Source of the DNA: Chromobacterium phragmitis
GTDB lineage: Bacteria > Pseudomonadota > Gammaproteobacteria > Burkholderiales > Chromobacteriaceae
Assembly (NCBI RefSeq): GCF_003325475.1
Contig: NZ_CP029495.1
Location: 4,402,001-4,466,000, forward strand
Direction: 5' to 3'
Length of the DNA: 64,000 bases
Made by a program: the position numbers and the translations under genes. Within the stretch, counting starts at the first letter, position 1. Each line of letters begins with the position of its first letter. A model generated the notes under the pieces. That model worked only from the letters and a program-made list of their open reading frames with translations. It searched no databases and was not told where the DNA came from. Of this stretch, positions 17,585-25,689 are shown piece after piece.

Positions 17585-18234
17585 CACGCCACCTCCCAAT
17601 GCGCGGCCGCCAGCCCATGCAGGCTGAGGTCCAGCCGATCGCCCGAAGCCAGCCGCGCCACGCCTTCCGGCGTGCCGGTGAAGATCAGGTCGCCGTCGGA
17701 CAGGCCATAAATCCGGGACAGATAACTGATCTGATCGGCCAGCGAGAACAGCATCAAGCCGGCGTCGCCTTGCTGGCGCAGCTGGCCGTTGACGCGCAGT
17801 TCGAATGTCAGCCGCTGGGGATCGGCCACGCTCGCCGCCGGCGCCAGCGCCGACACGCAGGCCGCGCCGCGGAACCCTTTGGCCTTGGTCCAGGGATGGC
17901 CGTTGCGCTTGGCGTCGGCCTGCACGTCGCGCGCGGTCAAGTCCAGGCCGACGCCGTAGCCGGCCACATGGCTCAGCGCCCTCTCCAGCGGAATATCGTT
18001 GCCACCCTTGCCTATCAGCGCCACCAACTCGCATTCGTGGTGCACATCGCGGGAGTAGTCCGGCAAGCGGATGGGCTCGCTCTCGTCAAGCAGCGCCGAC
18101 GTGGGCTTGAGAAACACCAGCGGCTCCGTCTCCACCCGGTTGCCCAGCTCCGCCGCGTGAGCGGCATAATTACGCCCGATGCAGAAAATATTGCCGACCC
18201 TGATGGCATGTAAGCCCAGTTTTACACTCGACAT
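17584..18234 (-). CDS. Fumarylacetoacetate hydrolase-family protein
   Basis: A 216-aa FAH-fold protein. Metal-binding signatures are visible: IFCIGRNYAAHAAELG, a DVHHECELVALIGKGG segment with the acidic ligands, and the strand LIFTGTPEGVARL. Its length is that of the single-domain YcgM/acylpyruvase (FAHD1) subgroup, which cleave acylpyruvates or decarboxylate oxaloacetate; the exact substrate cannot be read from sequence. It is the first gene of the hslR operon and is divergent from phaC. Confidence 0.88.
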
Positions 18235-18494
18235 TGCAATTCCCCTTGAATTTCAGGGTCGATTATCCCACAAGCGATGCCAAACCCATACCAACCCGGA
18301 TTTGGCGCATAATCATGGTTTGTGCGTTGCAGCAACAAAACGCCGGCCCATCCCCGCCTTCCGGCGGATTTGAGCCCGGACCGCGTGAAAATGTCATGCA
18401 AGCCTGTTACAGTCGCAGGTACATTCGCTTGACCATGCAGTCCAGACATTCAGACAGGCTTCGACAACGATTTGCACGTTTCAGGAGATTCATC

Positions 18495-20270
18495 TTGTCC
18501 CAGAATAGTACCGCCGCGCTGGAAGGCTTCTTCGCCAGCCTCTCCGAGGCCAACCAGCAATGGATGCAGCAGTTCGTCAATTCCCTGTCGCAGGCGCCCG
18601 CCCCCGACGCCGCCAGCCATCCTCTCGCCGGCGCCTGGACCCAGCTGATGAACCAGACCAACCAGCTGTTCTCGCTCCAATCCAGCCTCTACCAGCAACA
18701 GCTGAACTTGTGGTCGCAATTCCTGGGCCACGCCTCCGGCGACCAGCCCGCCGCCGCGCCGGGCGCCAAGCCGGCCGACCGGCGCTTCGCCTCGCCGGAG
18801 TGGAGCGAGCATCCGTTCTACAGTTTCCTCAAGCAGAGCTACCTGCAAACCTCCAAGTGGATGCTGGAACTGGTGGACAAGACCCAGATCGACGAAGAGG
18901 CCAAAGACAAGCTGGCCTTCGCCACCCGCCAGTACCTGGACGCGATGTCGCCCAGCAACTTCATGCTGACCAATCCGGACGTGGTCAAGCGCGCGATCGA
19001 GACCAAGGGTGAGAGCCTGGTCGAAGGCATGAAGAACATGCTGGACGACATCCAGAAGGGCCACATCTCGATGTCGGACGAAAGCAAGTTCGAAATCGGC
19101 CAGAACCTGGTGGTCACGCCGGGCCAAGTGGTGTTCCGCAACGAGCTGATCGAGCTGATCCAGTACACCCCCACCACCGACAAGGTATACGAAAAGCCCC
19201 TGCTGTTCGTGCCGCCCTGCATCAACAAGTACTATCTGATGGACCTGCAGCCGGACAACTCCATGGTGCGCCACTTCGTCGCGCAGGGTTACCGCGTGTT
19301 CTTGATCAGCTGGCGCTCTGCGGTGGCCGAGATGAAGCATTTCACCTGGGAAACCTATATCGAGAAGGGCGTGTTCGAAGCGGCGGAAGCGGTGCAGAAA
19401 ATCACCAAGCAGCCGACGATGAACGCGCTGGGCTTCTGCGTGGGCGGCGTCATCCTCACCACCGCGCTGTGCGTGGCCCAGGCCAAGGGGTTGAAATACT
19501 TCGACTCCGCCACCTTCATGACCTCGCTGATCGACCATGCCGAGCCGGGCGAGATCTCCTTCTTCATCGATGAGAACGTGGTGGCCGGCCGCGAGGCCAA
19601 AATGGCAGCCGGCGGCATCATCAGCGGCAAGGAAATCGGCCGCACCTTCGCCAGCCTGCGCGCCAACGACCTGGTGTGGAACTACGTGGTCAACAACTAT
19701 CTGCTGGGCAAAACGCCGGCGCCGTTCGACCTCCTGTTCTGGAACAACGACGCGGTGGACCTGCCGCTGCCGATGCATACCTTCCTGCTGCGCCAGTTCT
19801 ACATGAACAACGCGCTGGTGCGTCCGGGCGCCATCACGCTGTGCGGCGTGCCCATCGACATCTCCAGGATCGACGTGCCGGTCTACATGTTCGCCGCGCG
19901 GGACGACCACATCGTGCTGTGGGACTCCGCATTTTCCGGCCTGAAATACCTGAGCGGCGCGCCCAGCCGCCGCTTCGTGCTGGGCGCGTCCGGCCATATC
20001 GCCGGCTCGATCAACCCAGTCACCAAGGACAAGCGCAATTACTGGGTCAACGACAAGCTGCCGCTGCAGGCGGACGAATGGCTGGAAGGCGCGGAAAGCC
20101 TGCCCGGCAGCTGGTGGAAGGACTGGGACGCCTGGCTGGCGCCGCAATCCGGCAAGCAGGTGGCCACGCCCAAGAGCCTGGGCAGCAAGGAGTTCCCGCC
20201 GCTGTTGCCGGCCCCGGGCAGCTACGTGCTGGCCAAGGCGATGCCCAGCGTCGCCGCCAGCCTGCAATAA
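18495..20270 (+). CDS. phaC: Class I poly(3-hydroxyalkanoate) synthase
   Basis: PhaC polymerises (R)-3-hydroxyacyl-CoA on the surface of PHA granules. The lipase-like box GFCVGG holds the catalytic cysteine; the conserved blocks RRFASPEWSEHPFYSFLKQS, LLFVPPCINKYYLMDL and GASGHIAGSINP (catalytic His) are clear. I favour a TTG start at 18495: AGGAG lies 7-8 nt upstream and the N-terminus LSQNSTAALEGFFASL resembles the usual PhaC start, giving 591 aa. The ATG at 18564 gives 568 aa, the length I recall for the C. violaceum enzyme. The frame extends upstream to 18234 but is unconserved there. phaA follows 93 nt later. Confidence 0.96.
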   Translation: MSQNSTAALEGFFASLSEANQQWMQQFVNSLSQAPAPDAASHPLAGAWTQLMNQTNQLFSLQSSLYQQQLNLWSQFLGHASGDQPAAAPGAKPADRRFASPEWSEHPFYSFLKQSYLQTSKWMLELVDKTQIDEEAKDKLAFATRQYLDAMSPSNFMLTNPDVVKRAIETKGESLVEGMKNMLDDIQKGHISMSDESKFEIGQNLVVTPGQVVFRNELIELIQYTPTTDKVYEKPLLFVPPCINKYYLMDLQPDNSMVRHFVAQGYRVFLISWRSAVAEMKHFTWETYIEKGVFEAAEAVQKITKQPTMNALGFCVGGVILTTALCVAQAKGLKYFDSATFMTSLIDHAEPGEISFFIDENVVAGREAKMAAGGIISGKEIGRTFASLRANDLVWNYVVNNYLLGKTPAPFDLLFWNNDAVDLPLPMHTFLLRQFYMNNALVRPGAITLCGVPIDISRIDVPVYMFAARDDHIVLWDSAFSGLKYLSGAPSRRFVLGASGHIAGSINPVTKDKRNYWVNDKLPLQADEWLEGAESLPGSWWKDWDAWLAPQSGKQVATPKSLGSKEFPPLLPAPGSYVLAKAMPSVAASLQ

Positions 20271-20363
20271 GATTCAGGACGATAGGCCACTGACAGGTTC
20301 ACTCGCCCGTACAGGGCGGCATGGCCCGCCGCCGCGCGGGCCGCAAGCAAAAGGAGAAGAAAC

Positions 20364-21542
20364 ATGGAAGTCGCAATCGTAGCGGCGCAACGCACCGCCA
20401 TCGGCAGTTTCGGCGGCGCGCTGGCCAAGGTGCCGGCGCCGGAGCTGGGCGCCACCGTGATCAAGGCGCTGCTGGAAAAAACCGGCGTCAAACCCGAAGA
20501 CGTCAGCGAAGTGATCCTGGGCCAGGTTCTGACCGCCGGCAGCGGCCAGAATCCGGCGCGCCAGGCGCTGATCAAGGCCGGCCTGCCGGTCGCCACCCCG
20601 GCCTCCACTTTGAACGTGGTATGCGGCTCCGGGCTGCGCGCCGTCCACCTGGGCGTGCAAGCGATTCTGGCCGGCGACGCCGACATCGTCATCGCCGGCG
20701 GCCAGGAAAGCATGTCGCTGTCGCCGCACATCCTGCCCGGCTCACGCGACGGTTTCCGCATGGGCAATGCCCAACTGGTGGACACCATGGTCAACGACGG
20801 CCTGACCGACGCCTACAACGCCTACCACATGGGCATCACCGCCGAAAACGTGGCGGCCAAGTACGGCATCGGCCGCGAAGAGCAGGACGCGCTGGCGCTG
20901 CAATCGCAGCAGCGCGCCGCCGCCGCCCAGAAAGCCGGCAAGTTCAAGGACGAGATCGTCCCAGTGCTGGTGCCGCAGCGAAAAGGCGATCCGCTGGCTT
21001 TCGACGCCGACGAGTTCATCAAGCATGACGCCAGCGCGGAAGGCATGGCCAAGCTGCGCGCGGCCTTCAAGAAGGACGGCACCGTCACCGCCGGCAATGC
21101 CTCCGGCATCAACGACGGCGCCGCCGCCGTGCTCTTGATGTCCACGCAAAAGGCTGACCAGTTGGGCCTGAAGCCGCTGGCCATCGTCAAAGGCTACGCG
21201 CTGACCGGCTGCGAACCGGAAATCATGGGCATCGGCCCCGTGTCCGCCACCCGCAAGGCGCTGTCCAAGGCCGGCTGGAAGCTGGAAGACCTGGACCTGG
21301 TGGAGGCCAACGAAGCCTTCGCCGCCCAGGCGCTGGGCGTGGCCAAGGAGCTCGGCTGGGGCCCGGACAAGGTCAACGTCAACGGCGGCGCCATCGCGCT
21401 GGGCCACCCCATCGGCGCGTCCGGCTGCCGCGTGCTGGTGACTCTGCTGCACGAAATGCAGCGCCGCGGCTCGAAGAAGGGCCTGGCCACGCTGTGCATC
21501 GGCGGCGGCATGGGCGTGGCGCTGGCGGTCGAGCGCCCGTAA
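20364..21542 (+). CDS. phaA: Acetyl-CoA acetyltransferase (beta-ketothiolase)
   Basis: This thiolase condenses two acetyl-CoA to acetoacetyl-CoA, the first step to 3-hydroxybutyryl-CoA for PHA. The 392-aa protein has the nucleophilic cysteine in NVVCGSGLRAVHLG, the histidine in ALGHPIGASGCRVL and the second cysteine in TLCIGGGMG. AAGGAGAAG stands 7 nt before the ATG. Its position right after phaC makes PHA synthesis the likely role, and C. violaceum has the same phaC-phaA order as I recall. No phaB reductase lies here. It ends at a strong bidirectional terminator. Confidence 0.96.
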   Translation: MEVAIVAAQRTAIGSFGGALAKVPAPELGATVIKALLEKTGVKPEDVSEVILGQVLTAGSGQNPARQALIKAGLPVATPASTLNVVCGSGLRAVHLGVQAILAGDADIVIAGGQESMSLSPHILPGSRDGFRMGNAQLVDTMVNDGLTDAYNAYHMGITAENVAAKYGIGREEQDALALQSQQRAAAAQKAGKFKDEIVPVLVPQRKGDPLAFDADEFIKHDASAEGMAKLRAAFKKDGTVTAGNASGINDGAAAVLLMSTQKADQLGLKPLAIVKGYALTGCEPEIMGIGPVSATRKALSKAGWKLEDLDLVEANEAFAAQALGVAKELGWGPDKVNVNGGAIALGHPIGASGCRVLVTLLHEMQRRGSKKGLATLCIGGGMGVALAVERP

Positions 21543-21560
21543 GCGCGCATCCCGCCAAGA

Positions 21561-21594
21561 AAAACCCGCCGGCGCGCCGGCGGGTTTTGTTTTG
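21561..21594. terminator. Bidirectional terminator between phaA and the HAD gene
   Basis: AAAACCCGCCGGCG pairs perfectly with CGCCGGCGGGTTTT, giving T-tracts in both directions. It lies about 20 nt past the phaA stop and 20-25 nt past the convergent HAD gene's stop. Confidence 0.92.
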
Positions 21595-21611
21595 TCCCAT
21601 GCCGGCGGGCA

Positions 21612-22229
21612 TCAAGCCAACCAGCTCGCGCCCAGCCTCCGCTCAAGCGCTCCCCGCAACGCGGCCATATCGTTGCGCGCGTCGTCGTGGCACAGCGTCG
21701 CCAGGCCCGCGGCGGCGGCCGTATCCAGATTGCGCCGGCTGTTGTCGATGAGCAGGCACTGCGCCGGCCGCAAGCCCGCCAGCCGGCAAGCATGCTCGAA
21801 AATAGCCGCGCCCGCCTTGCTCACGCCCGCCTCCGCCGACACCACGATGGGGTCGAACCATGCATCCAGCCCATGCATCCGGCGCAGGCAATCCATGCGG
21901 TCCGCCTTGTTGTCGGTGATGATGCCCAGCCGGACGCGGACACGCAGCCGCCGCGCCAGCGCCAGCACGCCTTTGTTCATCGGCGTGCTGCGGAAAGCGG
22001 CGTCCAGCAAACCATAATCGATATCCTGCCCCAGTTCGCGGCACACCTCCGGCCACACGTCCGCATGCGTCAGCCGTCCCAACAATAGGGCATCGTTATG
22101 CCGCTCCAGTGCCTGATCGACGTGCGCGAATCCCAGCCCGGTCGCCTCTCCCAAATAACGGTTGGTGGTGTCGGAGCCGTGCTTGTCGGTGGTCAACACG
22201 CCATCGAAGTCGAAAAACACTGCCTCCAT
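21612..22229 (-). CDS. HAD-superfamily phosphatase
   Basis: A 205-aa haloacid-dehalogenase-like hydrolase. Motif I is VFFDFDGVLTTD (nucleophilic Asp and general-acid Asp), a helical cap follows, motif II is GIITDNKADR, motif III lies near SKAGAAIFEHA and motif IV is CLLIDNSRRNLD. It resembles phosphoglycolate-phosphatase-like enzymes, but the substrate is unknown. The ATG at 22229 shares a base with the stop of the phzF-like gene (TGATG), so the pair is an operon. An open frame continues much further upstream but is only the shadow of that gene. Confidence 0.85.
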   Translation of the reverse strand: MEAVFFDFDGVLTTDKHGSDTTNRYLGEATGLGFAHVDQALERHNDALLLGRLTHADVWPEVCRELGQDIDYGLLDAAFRSTPMNKGVLALARRLRVRVRLGIITDNKADRMDCLRRMHGLDAWFDPIVVSAEAGVSKAGAAIFEHACRLAGLRPAQCLLIDNSRRNLDTAAAAGLATLCHDDARNDMAALRGALERRLGASWLA

Positions 22230-23026
22230 CACGCCGCCTCCCGGCACACCCCGCCTACCGCCACCCATTGTTCCGCCCAGCGCGCGCTCAACTCGCAGGG
22301 GTTGCCCAATGGGCCCCCTTGCAACAGGAGCAAGTCTCGACGCAAATGCAGGCTCAGCGCCGCCGCGGCGACGCCGGTGGCAGCATCCTCCAGCGCCGGA
22401 TCCAGATGGTTGAAGTTGCGCCCCTGATAACGGCCTTCGCCAAGCCGCGCGTAGACATAGCAGCCGTTGACGCCCGTCGAGCGTCCCCATTCGACGATGC
22501 GGGCCAGATTCGGCGACAAGCGGTTCAAATCCTCTGTCGCGGCCAGCTCGACCAGCAGCTTGGGGCTGCCCGCCGACGCCAACGCCGGCGGCGAGACGAT
22601 GCGCTCCGCTTCGCAACCCAGCGCGCCGGCGAGCCAATCGCGCGGCGGCGCGGCCGCCAAAACGGCTTGCGCCTGAAGATGGAACAGGATGCGCCCCTCT
22701 TCCCTCTCCAATTTCAGCCTTTGCCCGCCGGCGGTCCGAAGCGAGGCTGGCAACACGCCGTCGCGCTTCTCCAGCCAGGCCGCGGCAGCCAGCGAGGCAT
22801 GCAGGCACAGCGCGCTGCGGGCGTGGGGATAGTAATAGTCCAGCGTCGCCGCCTCGTCCGGCGTGGATCCGGGCCCGACGAACACGCAGGCCGGCGCGCC
22901 CAACTCCCGCGCCGCCTGCTGCCTTTGCGCCACGCTTAGCCTCTCCGCCGCCTTGCCATGGCATACCAAAGCCAGATTGCCGCTATCCGGCCCGGTTCCG
23001 AAACAACGAAATGCCTGAATCTCCAA
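22229..23026 (-). CDS. PhzF-family protein with altered active site
   Basis: A 265-aa PhzF/diaminopimelate-epimerase-fold protein. The N-terminus MEIQAFRCFGTGPDSGNLAL, the phosphate-loop-like CLHASLAAAAWL and the C-terminal LEDAATGVAAAALSLHL match the family. The catalytic glutamate that follows ARE(M/F)NLS in PhzF is replaced: the segment reads ARELGAPACVFVG, with alanine where glutamate is expected. It may therefore lack isomerase activity. Most PhzF-family proteins outside phenazine clusters have no known substrate, and no phenazine genes are present here. It is cotranscribed with the HAD phosphatase. Confidence 0.8.
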   Translation of the reverse strand: MEIQAFRCFGTGPDSGNLALVCHGKAAERLSVAQRQQAARELGAPACVFVGPGSTPDEAATLDYYYPHARSALCLHASLAAAAWLEKRDGVLPASLRTAGGQRLKLEREEGRILFHLQAQAVLAAAPPRDWLAGALGCEAERIVSPPALASAGSPKLLVELAATEDLNRLSPNLARIVEWGRSTGVNGCYVYARLGEGRYQGRNFNHLDPALEDAATGVAAAALSLHLRRDLLLLQGGPLGNPCELSARWAEQWVAVGGVCREAA

Positions 23027-23105
23027 CGCGATGCCCTCTCCTGCCCATTGCCGACAACCTGCCGGCCAGTCAAAATGTCAAGATCATAAAAAACCCAAGC
23101 ATGCC

Positions 23106-23531
23106 ATGTCCGTCCCGGAAATCATCGTCTGCGATCGCGCGCATCCGGAAGCCGAGGCGGCTATCGCCGCCGGCCTCAATCAATACAACGACCAGCAAGC
23201 CGGCTACGCCGATCGCCAGCCGCTGTCGGTGCTGGTGCGGGACCCCGCCAGCGGCGAAGTGCTGGGCGGCGCGTACGGCCGTTCCTCGTTGGGATTGCTG
23301 TTTCTGGAGTTGTTCCATCTGCCGCCAGCGTTGCGCGGCCAGGGGCTGGGCAGCCGCGTCCTCCAGGCTTTCGAAGCCGAAGGCCGCAAGCGCGGGTGCC
23401 GCCACGCGGTGCTGTACACCATGCGCCTGCAGGCGCCGGGCTTTTACCAAAGCCGCGGCTGGCAGGTGTTCGGCGAAATTCCGTGCGAGCCGCCCGGCAA
23501 CAGCAGAGTCTTCCTGCGCAAGGCCCTGTAG
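23106..23531 (+). CDS. GNAT-family N-acetyltransferase
   Basis: A 141-aa GNAT protein. The acetyl-CoA pyrophosphate loop is LPPALRGQGLGSRVLQAFEA (R/Q-x-x-G-x-G/A), followed by GCRHAVLYTMRLQAPGFYQS and the Y-x-x-x-GW element (FYQSRGWQVFGEI), typical of the C-terminal half of the fold. Its substrate is unknown. The ATG at 23106 begins the conserved domain; the frame extends upstream without support. Convergent with soxR, 2 nt apart. Confidence 0.82.
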   Translation: MSVPEIIVCDRAHPEAEAAIAAGLNQYNDQQAGYADRQPLSVLVRDPASGEVLGGAYGRSSLGLLFLELFHLPPALRGQGLGSRVLQAFEAEGRKRGCRHAVLYTMRLQAPGFYQSRGWQVFGEIPCEPPGNSRVFLRKAL

Positions 23532-23533
23532 CC

Positions 23534-23977
23534 TCAACCGCCATCCAGCAGAAAACGGGGCCCGCTGCCGCGCTCGCCCGCCGCATCCTCCGGGTTGTAC
23601 AGCCGGCAACGCTCCAGGGATAGACAGCCGCAGCCGATGCAACTGTCCAGCTGATCGCGCAGGCGGCACAGCGCGTCTATGCGCGCCTGCAATAAAGGCC
23701 GCCAGTTCCGGGATATCCGCGCCCAATCATCCGCGGTGGGCGTGCGTTGCTGCGGCAGCCCCGCCAACGCCGCGCCGATGTCCTGCAGACTCATCCCCAT
23801 CGCCTGCGCCACGCGGATGAAAGACACCCTGCGCATCGCGTCGCGCCGGTAGCGGCGGGTCTTGCCCGCCTCTCCGACGCTATGGATCAATCCTTTCGAC
23901 TCGTAAAAACGCAATGCGCTGGCCGCCACGCCGGTGCGCTTGGCCAGCCGGCCTATGCTGATGGTGAACGTTTCCAT
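23534..23977 (-). CDS. soxR: Redox-sensing transcriptional activator SoxR
   Basis: SoxR is a MerR-family dimer whose [2Fe-2S] cluster is oxidised by redox-cycling compounds, switching on promoters with a 19-bp spacer. The 147-aa protein has the MerR helix-turn-helix (ISIGRLAKRTGVAASALRFY), a dimerisation helix and four cysteines at 113, 116, 118 and 124 in CIGCGCLSLERC, the same spacing as E. coli C119-C122-C124-C130. It is divergent from a flavodoxin/VOC operon with a canonical SoxR operator in between, so that operon is its evident target. Confidence 0.95.
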   Translation of the reverse strand: METFTISIGRLAKRTGVAASALRFYESKGLIHSVGEAGKTRRYRRDAMRRVSFIRVAQAMGMSLQDIGAALAGLPQQRTPTADDWARISRNWRPLLQARIDALCRLRDQLDSCIGCGCLSLERCRLYNPEDAAGERGSGPRFLLDGG

Positions 23978-23984
23978 TTGCTCA

Positions 23985-24015
23985 TTGACTTCAAGTTCAC
24001 TTGAACTTTGATACT
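23985..24015 (+). promoter_or_regulatory. SoxR-dependent promoter and operator
   Basis: TTGACT (-35, 23985-23990) and GATACT (-10, 24010-24015) are separated by 19 bp, the overlong spacer of MerR/SoxR-activated promoters. The spacer holds the palindrome TTCAAGTTCACTTGAA (23990-24005), close to the E. coli soxS operator core. It drives the flavodoxin-like gene starting at 24046. Confidence 0.92.
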
Positions 24016-24045
24016 AACATCGCCACCACTCATTACGCGAACGAC

Positions 24046-24630
24046 ATGAGCCATATCCAGATCGTCTATTACTCCAGCAACGAAAGCACCCACCTGTTGG
24101 CCGAGGCCATCCAGCAAGGCGCCGCCGAACATGGCCGCGCCCGCCTGCTGCGCATACTGCCTCAACACATCCAGCACGGCCGCTACCCGATCCAGGCCTT
24201 CTCCGACGAGTTGCAAGACGCCAGCGCCATCATTTTCGGCAGCCCCACCTTCATGGGCGGCCCCGCCGCTCAGTTCAAGGCCTTCGCCGACGCCAGCAGC
24301 GCCGGCTGGTGCCGACAGGCCTGGGCCGACAAAGTCGCCGCCGGCTTCACCATCGGCGGCAACCTCAACGGCGATCAGCAATGCACGCTGGCCTACTTCG
24401 CCACCTTGGCCGCGCAGCACGGCATGCTGTGGTGCGGACTGGACATCGCCGCCGGCCATCATCCGGACGGCTTGAATCGCCTGGGATGCCAATTGGGCGC
24501 CACGGCGCACAGCCCCGACGGCAAGCTGCATCCGGCCGATCTGGCCACCGCCCGCCATTTGGGCCAACGCGTCGCCAAGCTGGCGCGACGCATGCAAGTC
24601 CCTTCGCAGACACAGGAGAAAACGACATGA
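24046..24630 (+). CDS. Flavodoxin-fold NAD(P)H:quinone oxidoreductase-like protein
   Basis: A 194-aa flavodoxin-like protein. The FMN-binding loop is IVYYSSNESTHLLAEAI, followed by the WrbA-like signature IIFGSPTFMGGPAAQFKAF and KVAAGFTIGGNLNGDQQCTL. Such proteins usually pass two electrons from NAD(P)H to quinones, avoiding semiquinones. Under SoxR control this would detoxify redox-cycling compounds. The start at 24046 (MSHIQIVYYSS) puts the FMN loop at the N-terminus; an upstream TTG at 24001 lies inside the promoter. Its stop overlaps the start of the VOC gene (ATGA). Confidence 0.87.
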   Translation: MSHIQIVYYSSNESTHLLAEAIQQGAAEHGRARLLRILPQHIQHGRYPIQAFSDELQDASAIIFGSPTFMGGPAAQFKAFADASSAGWCRQAWADKVAAGFTIGGNLNGDQQCTLAYFATLAAQHGMLWCGLDIAAGHHPDGLNRLGCQLGATAHSPDGKLHPADLATARHLGQRVAKLARRMQVPSQTQEKTT

Positions 24631-25025
24631 CGCCAGATATCCAAGGCGTGGACCACATCCACGTCTACGCGCGCGACCGCGCCGCCGCCGAAGCCTGGTA
24701 CCGCCGCGTGCTCGGCCTCGTCCGCGTGCCCGAGCTGGCGTTCTGGAGCCCCGGCCGCGGACCGCTGACGCTGGCCAATGCCGCCGGCACGCTCAAGCTG
24801 GCGCTGTTCGAACGCGCCGACGCCGCCGCCGGCTCCGTGATCGCGCTGGGCGTGGACGCGGCCGGCTTCCTGCGCTGGCGCGAACATCTGGGGCTTGAAC
24901 TGGGCAAATGCCCGGACGCGGTCGACCACGACGTTTCCTGGTCCATGTATTTCACCGACCCCGACGGCAACGGCTACGAGATCACCAGCCATGATTACGC
25001 CGAACTAGCGAAAAGTCTGCCCTAA
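24627..25025 (+). CDS. VOC-superfamily (glyoxalase/dioxygenase-fold) protein
   Basis: A 132-aa vicinal-oxygen-chelate protein. Repeats begin at VDHIHVYARDRAAAEAWYRR and end at MYFTDPDGNGYEITSHD, the usual metal-ligand positions (His near the start, Glu in YEIT). Members act as glyoxalases, dioxygenases or antibiotic-binding proteins. Translationally coupled to the flavodoxin-like gene and thus in the SoxR-controlled operon, it probably helps handle a redox-active or electrophilic compound. A terminator follows. Confidence 0.85.
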   Translation: MTPDIQGVDHIHVYARDRAAAEAWYRRVLGLVRVPELAFWSPGRGPLTLANAAGTLKLALFERADAAAGSVIALGVDAAGFLRWREHLGLELGKCPDAVDHDVSWSMYFTDPDGNGYEITSHDYAELAKSLP

Positions 25026-25042
25026 AGAAACGGCCGCGCATG

Positions 25043-25078
25043 AAAAAACCTCCTGTCCGTGCCTGGCAGGAGGTTTTT
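25043..25078 (+). terminator. Terminator of the SoxR-controlled operon
   Basis: AAAAAACCTCCTG...CAGGAGGTTTTT forms a strong hairpin with an 11-nt loop and a T-run, 17 nt after the VOC stop codon. It could work in both directions and would also stop the convergent small basic-protein gene. Confidence 0.9.
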
Positions 25079-25150
25079 CGCCTCTCCGACCCGATGGCCG
25101 GCAGTCTCGGCCTCGCGGGCCGCGGTTGGGAGCGTCAGCGCGAGCGACGC

Positions 25151-25276
25151 CTAGTGGGGCACGATGATGGGCGCTTCCGGCGCATGCTTCTTCTGATGCT
25201 TGGCCGCCCGTTTTTCCTTCGGCGTCAACAACGGCTGTTTTTTCGACTCCTTGTTGCTGTGTCTGGATTTACTCAT
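25151..25276 (-). CDS. Short highly basic protein (41 aa), unknown function
   Basis: The frame reads MSKSRHSNKESKKQPLLTPK and continues EKRAAKHQKKHAPEAPIIVP before a final His: 41 aa, strongly basic and rich in Lys. CAGGAG lies 6 nt before the ATG at 25276, a near-perfect ribosome site. I recall similar unannotated short proteins (a SRHSNKE start and a TPKEKRAAK core) in other proteobacteria, but no function is known. It may bind nucleic acid or ribosomes by its charge; this is only inference. Confidence 0.65.
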   Translation of the reverse strand: MSKSRHSNKESKKQPLLTPKEKRAAKHQKKHAPEAPIIVPH

Positions 25277-25689
25277 GATTCGCTCCTGATTGGTCGAGCG
25301 TCGGCATGACCGACACCGGTCTCAGTATAGGTAGGAATCGATGGGGATGCCGCGGGCGCAACAAAAATGCCCTGGACATGGCGATTCAATGGAGAAAAGT
25401 TGCCAAATCAATAAATGCCATTATCATGTCAATTCCACGCTTGCCTCCATGCCGGCAAGACGATAAAACGACAAGGAAAACCACGATGAAGCATTTTTTG
25501 ATCACTTTCGCCCAGCTGTGCAATGTCGCCGGCCGCCCCGGCCATCGCCGCGCCAAGCATCGCTGAAGCCGCACGTTCCACGCCAGGCCGCGCCAGCGGA
25601 TGAGCATGCCAGCCATGAGCGGCGCTCATCCACTTGCGCGGCTTTTCCATTGCTTACAGAATGCATGGAATCACCCCACCGGAGCCGGC
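25277..25689. other. Intergenic region before the aminopeptidase gene
   Basis: About 410 nt without a convincing gene. It carries the promoter of the 41-aa basic protein near its left end. A 26-codon frame (25486-25566, MKHFLITFAQLCNVAG...) has AAGGA about 10 nt upstream and might be a leader peptide or tiny protein, but I cannot support it further. Confidence 0.45.
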
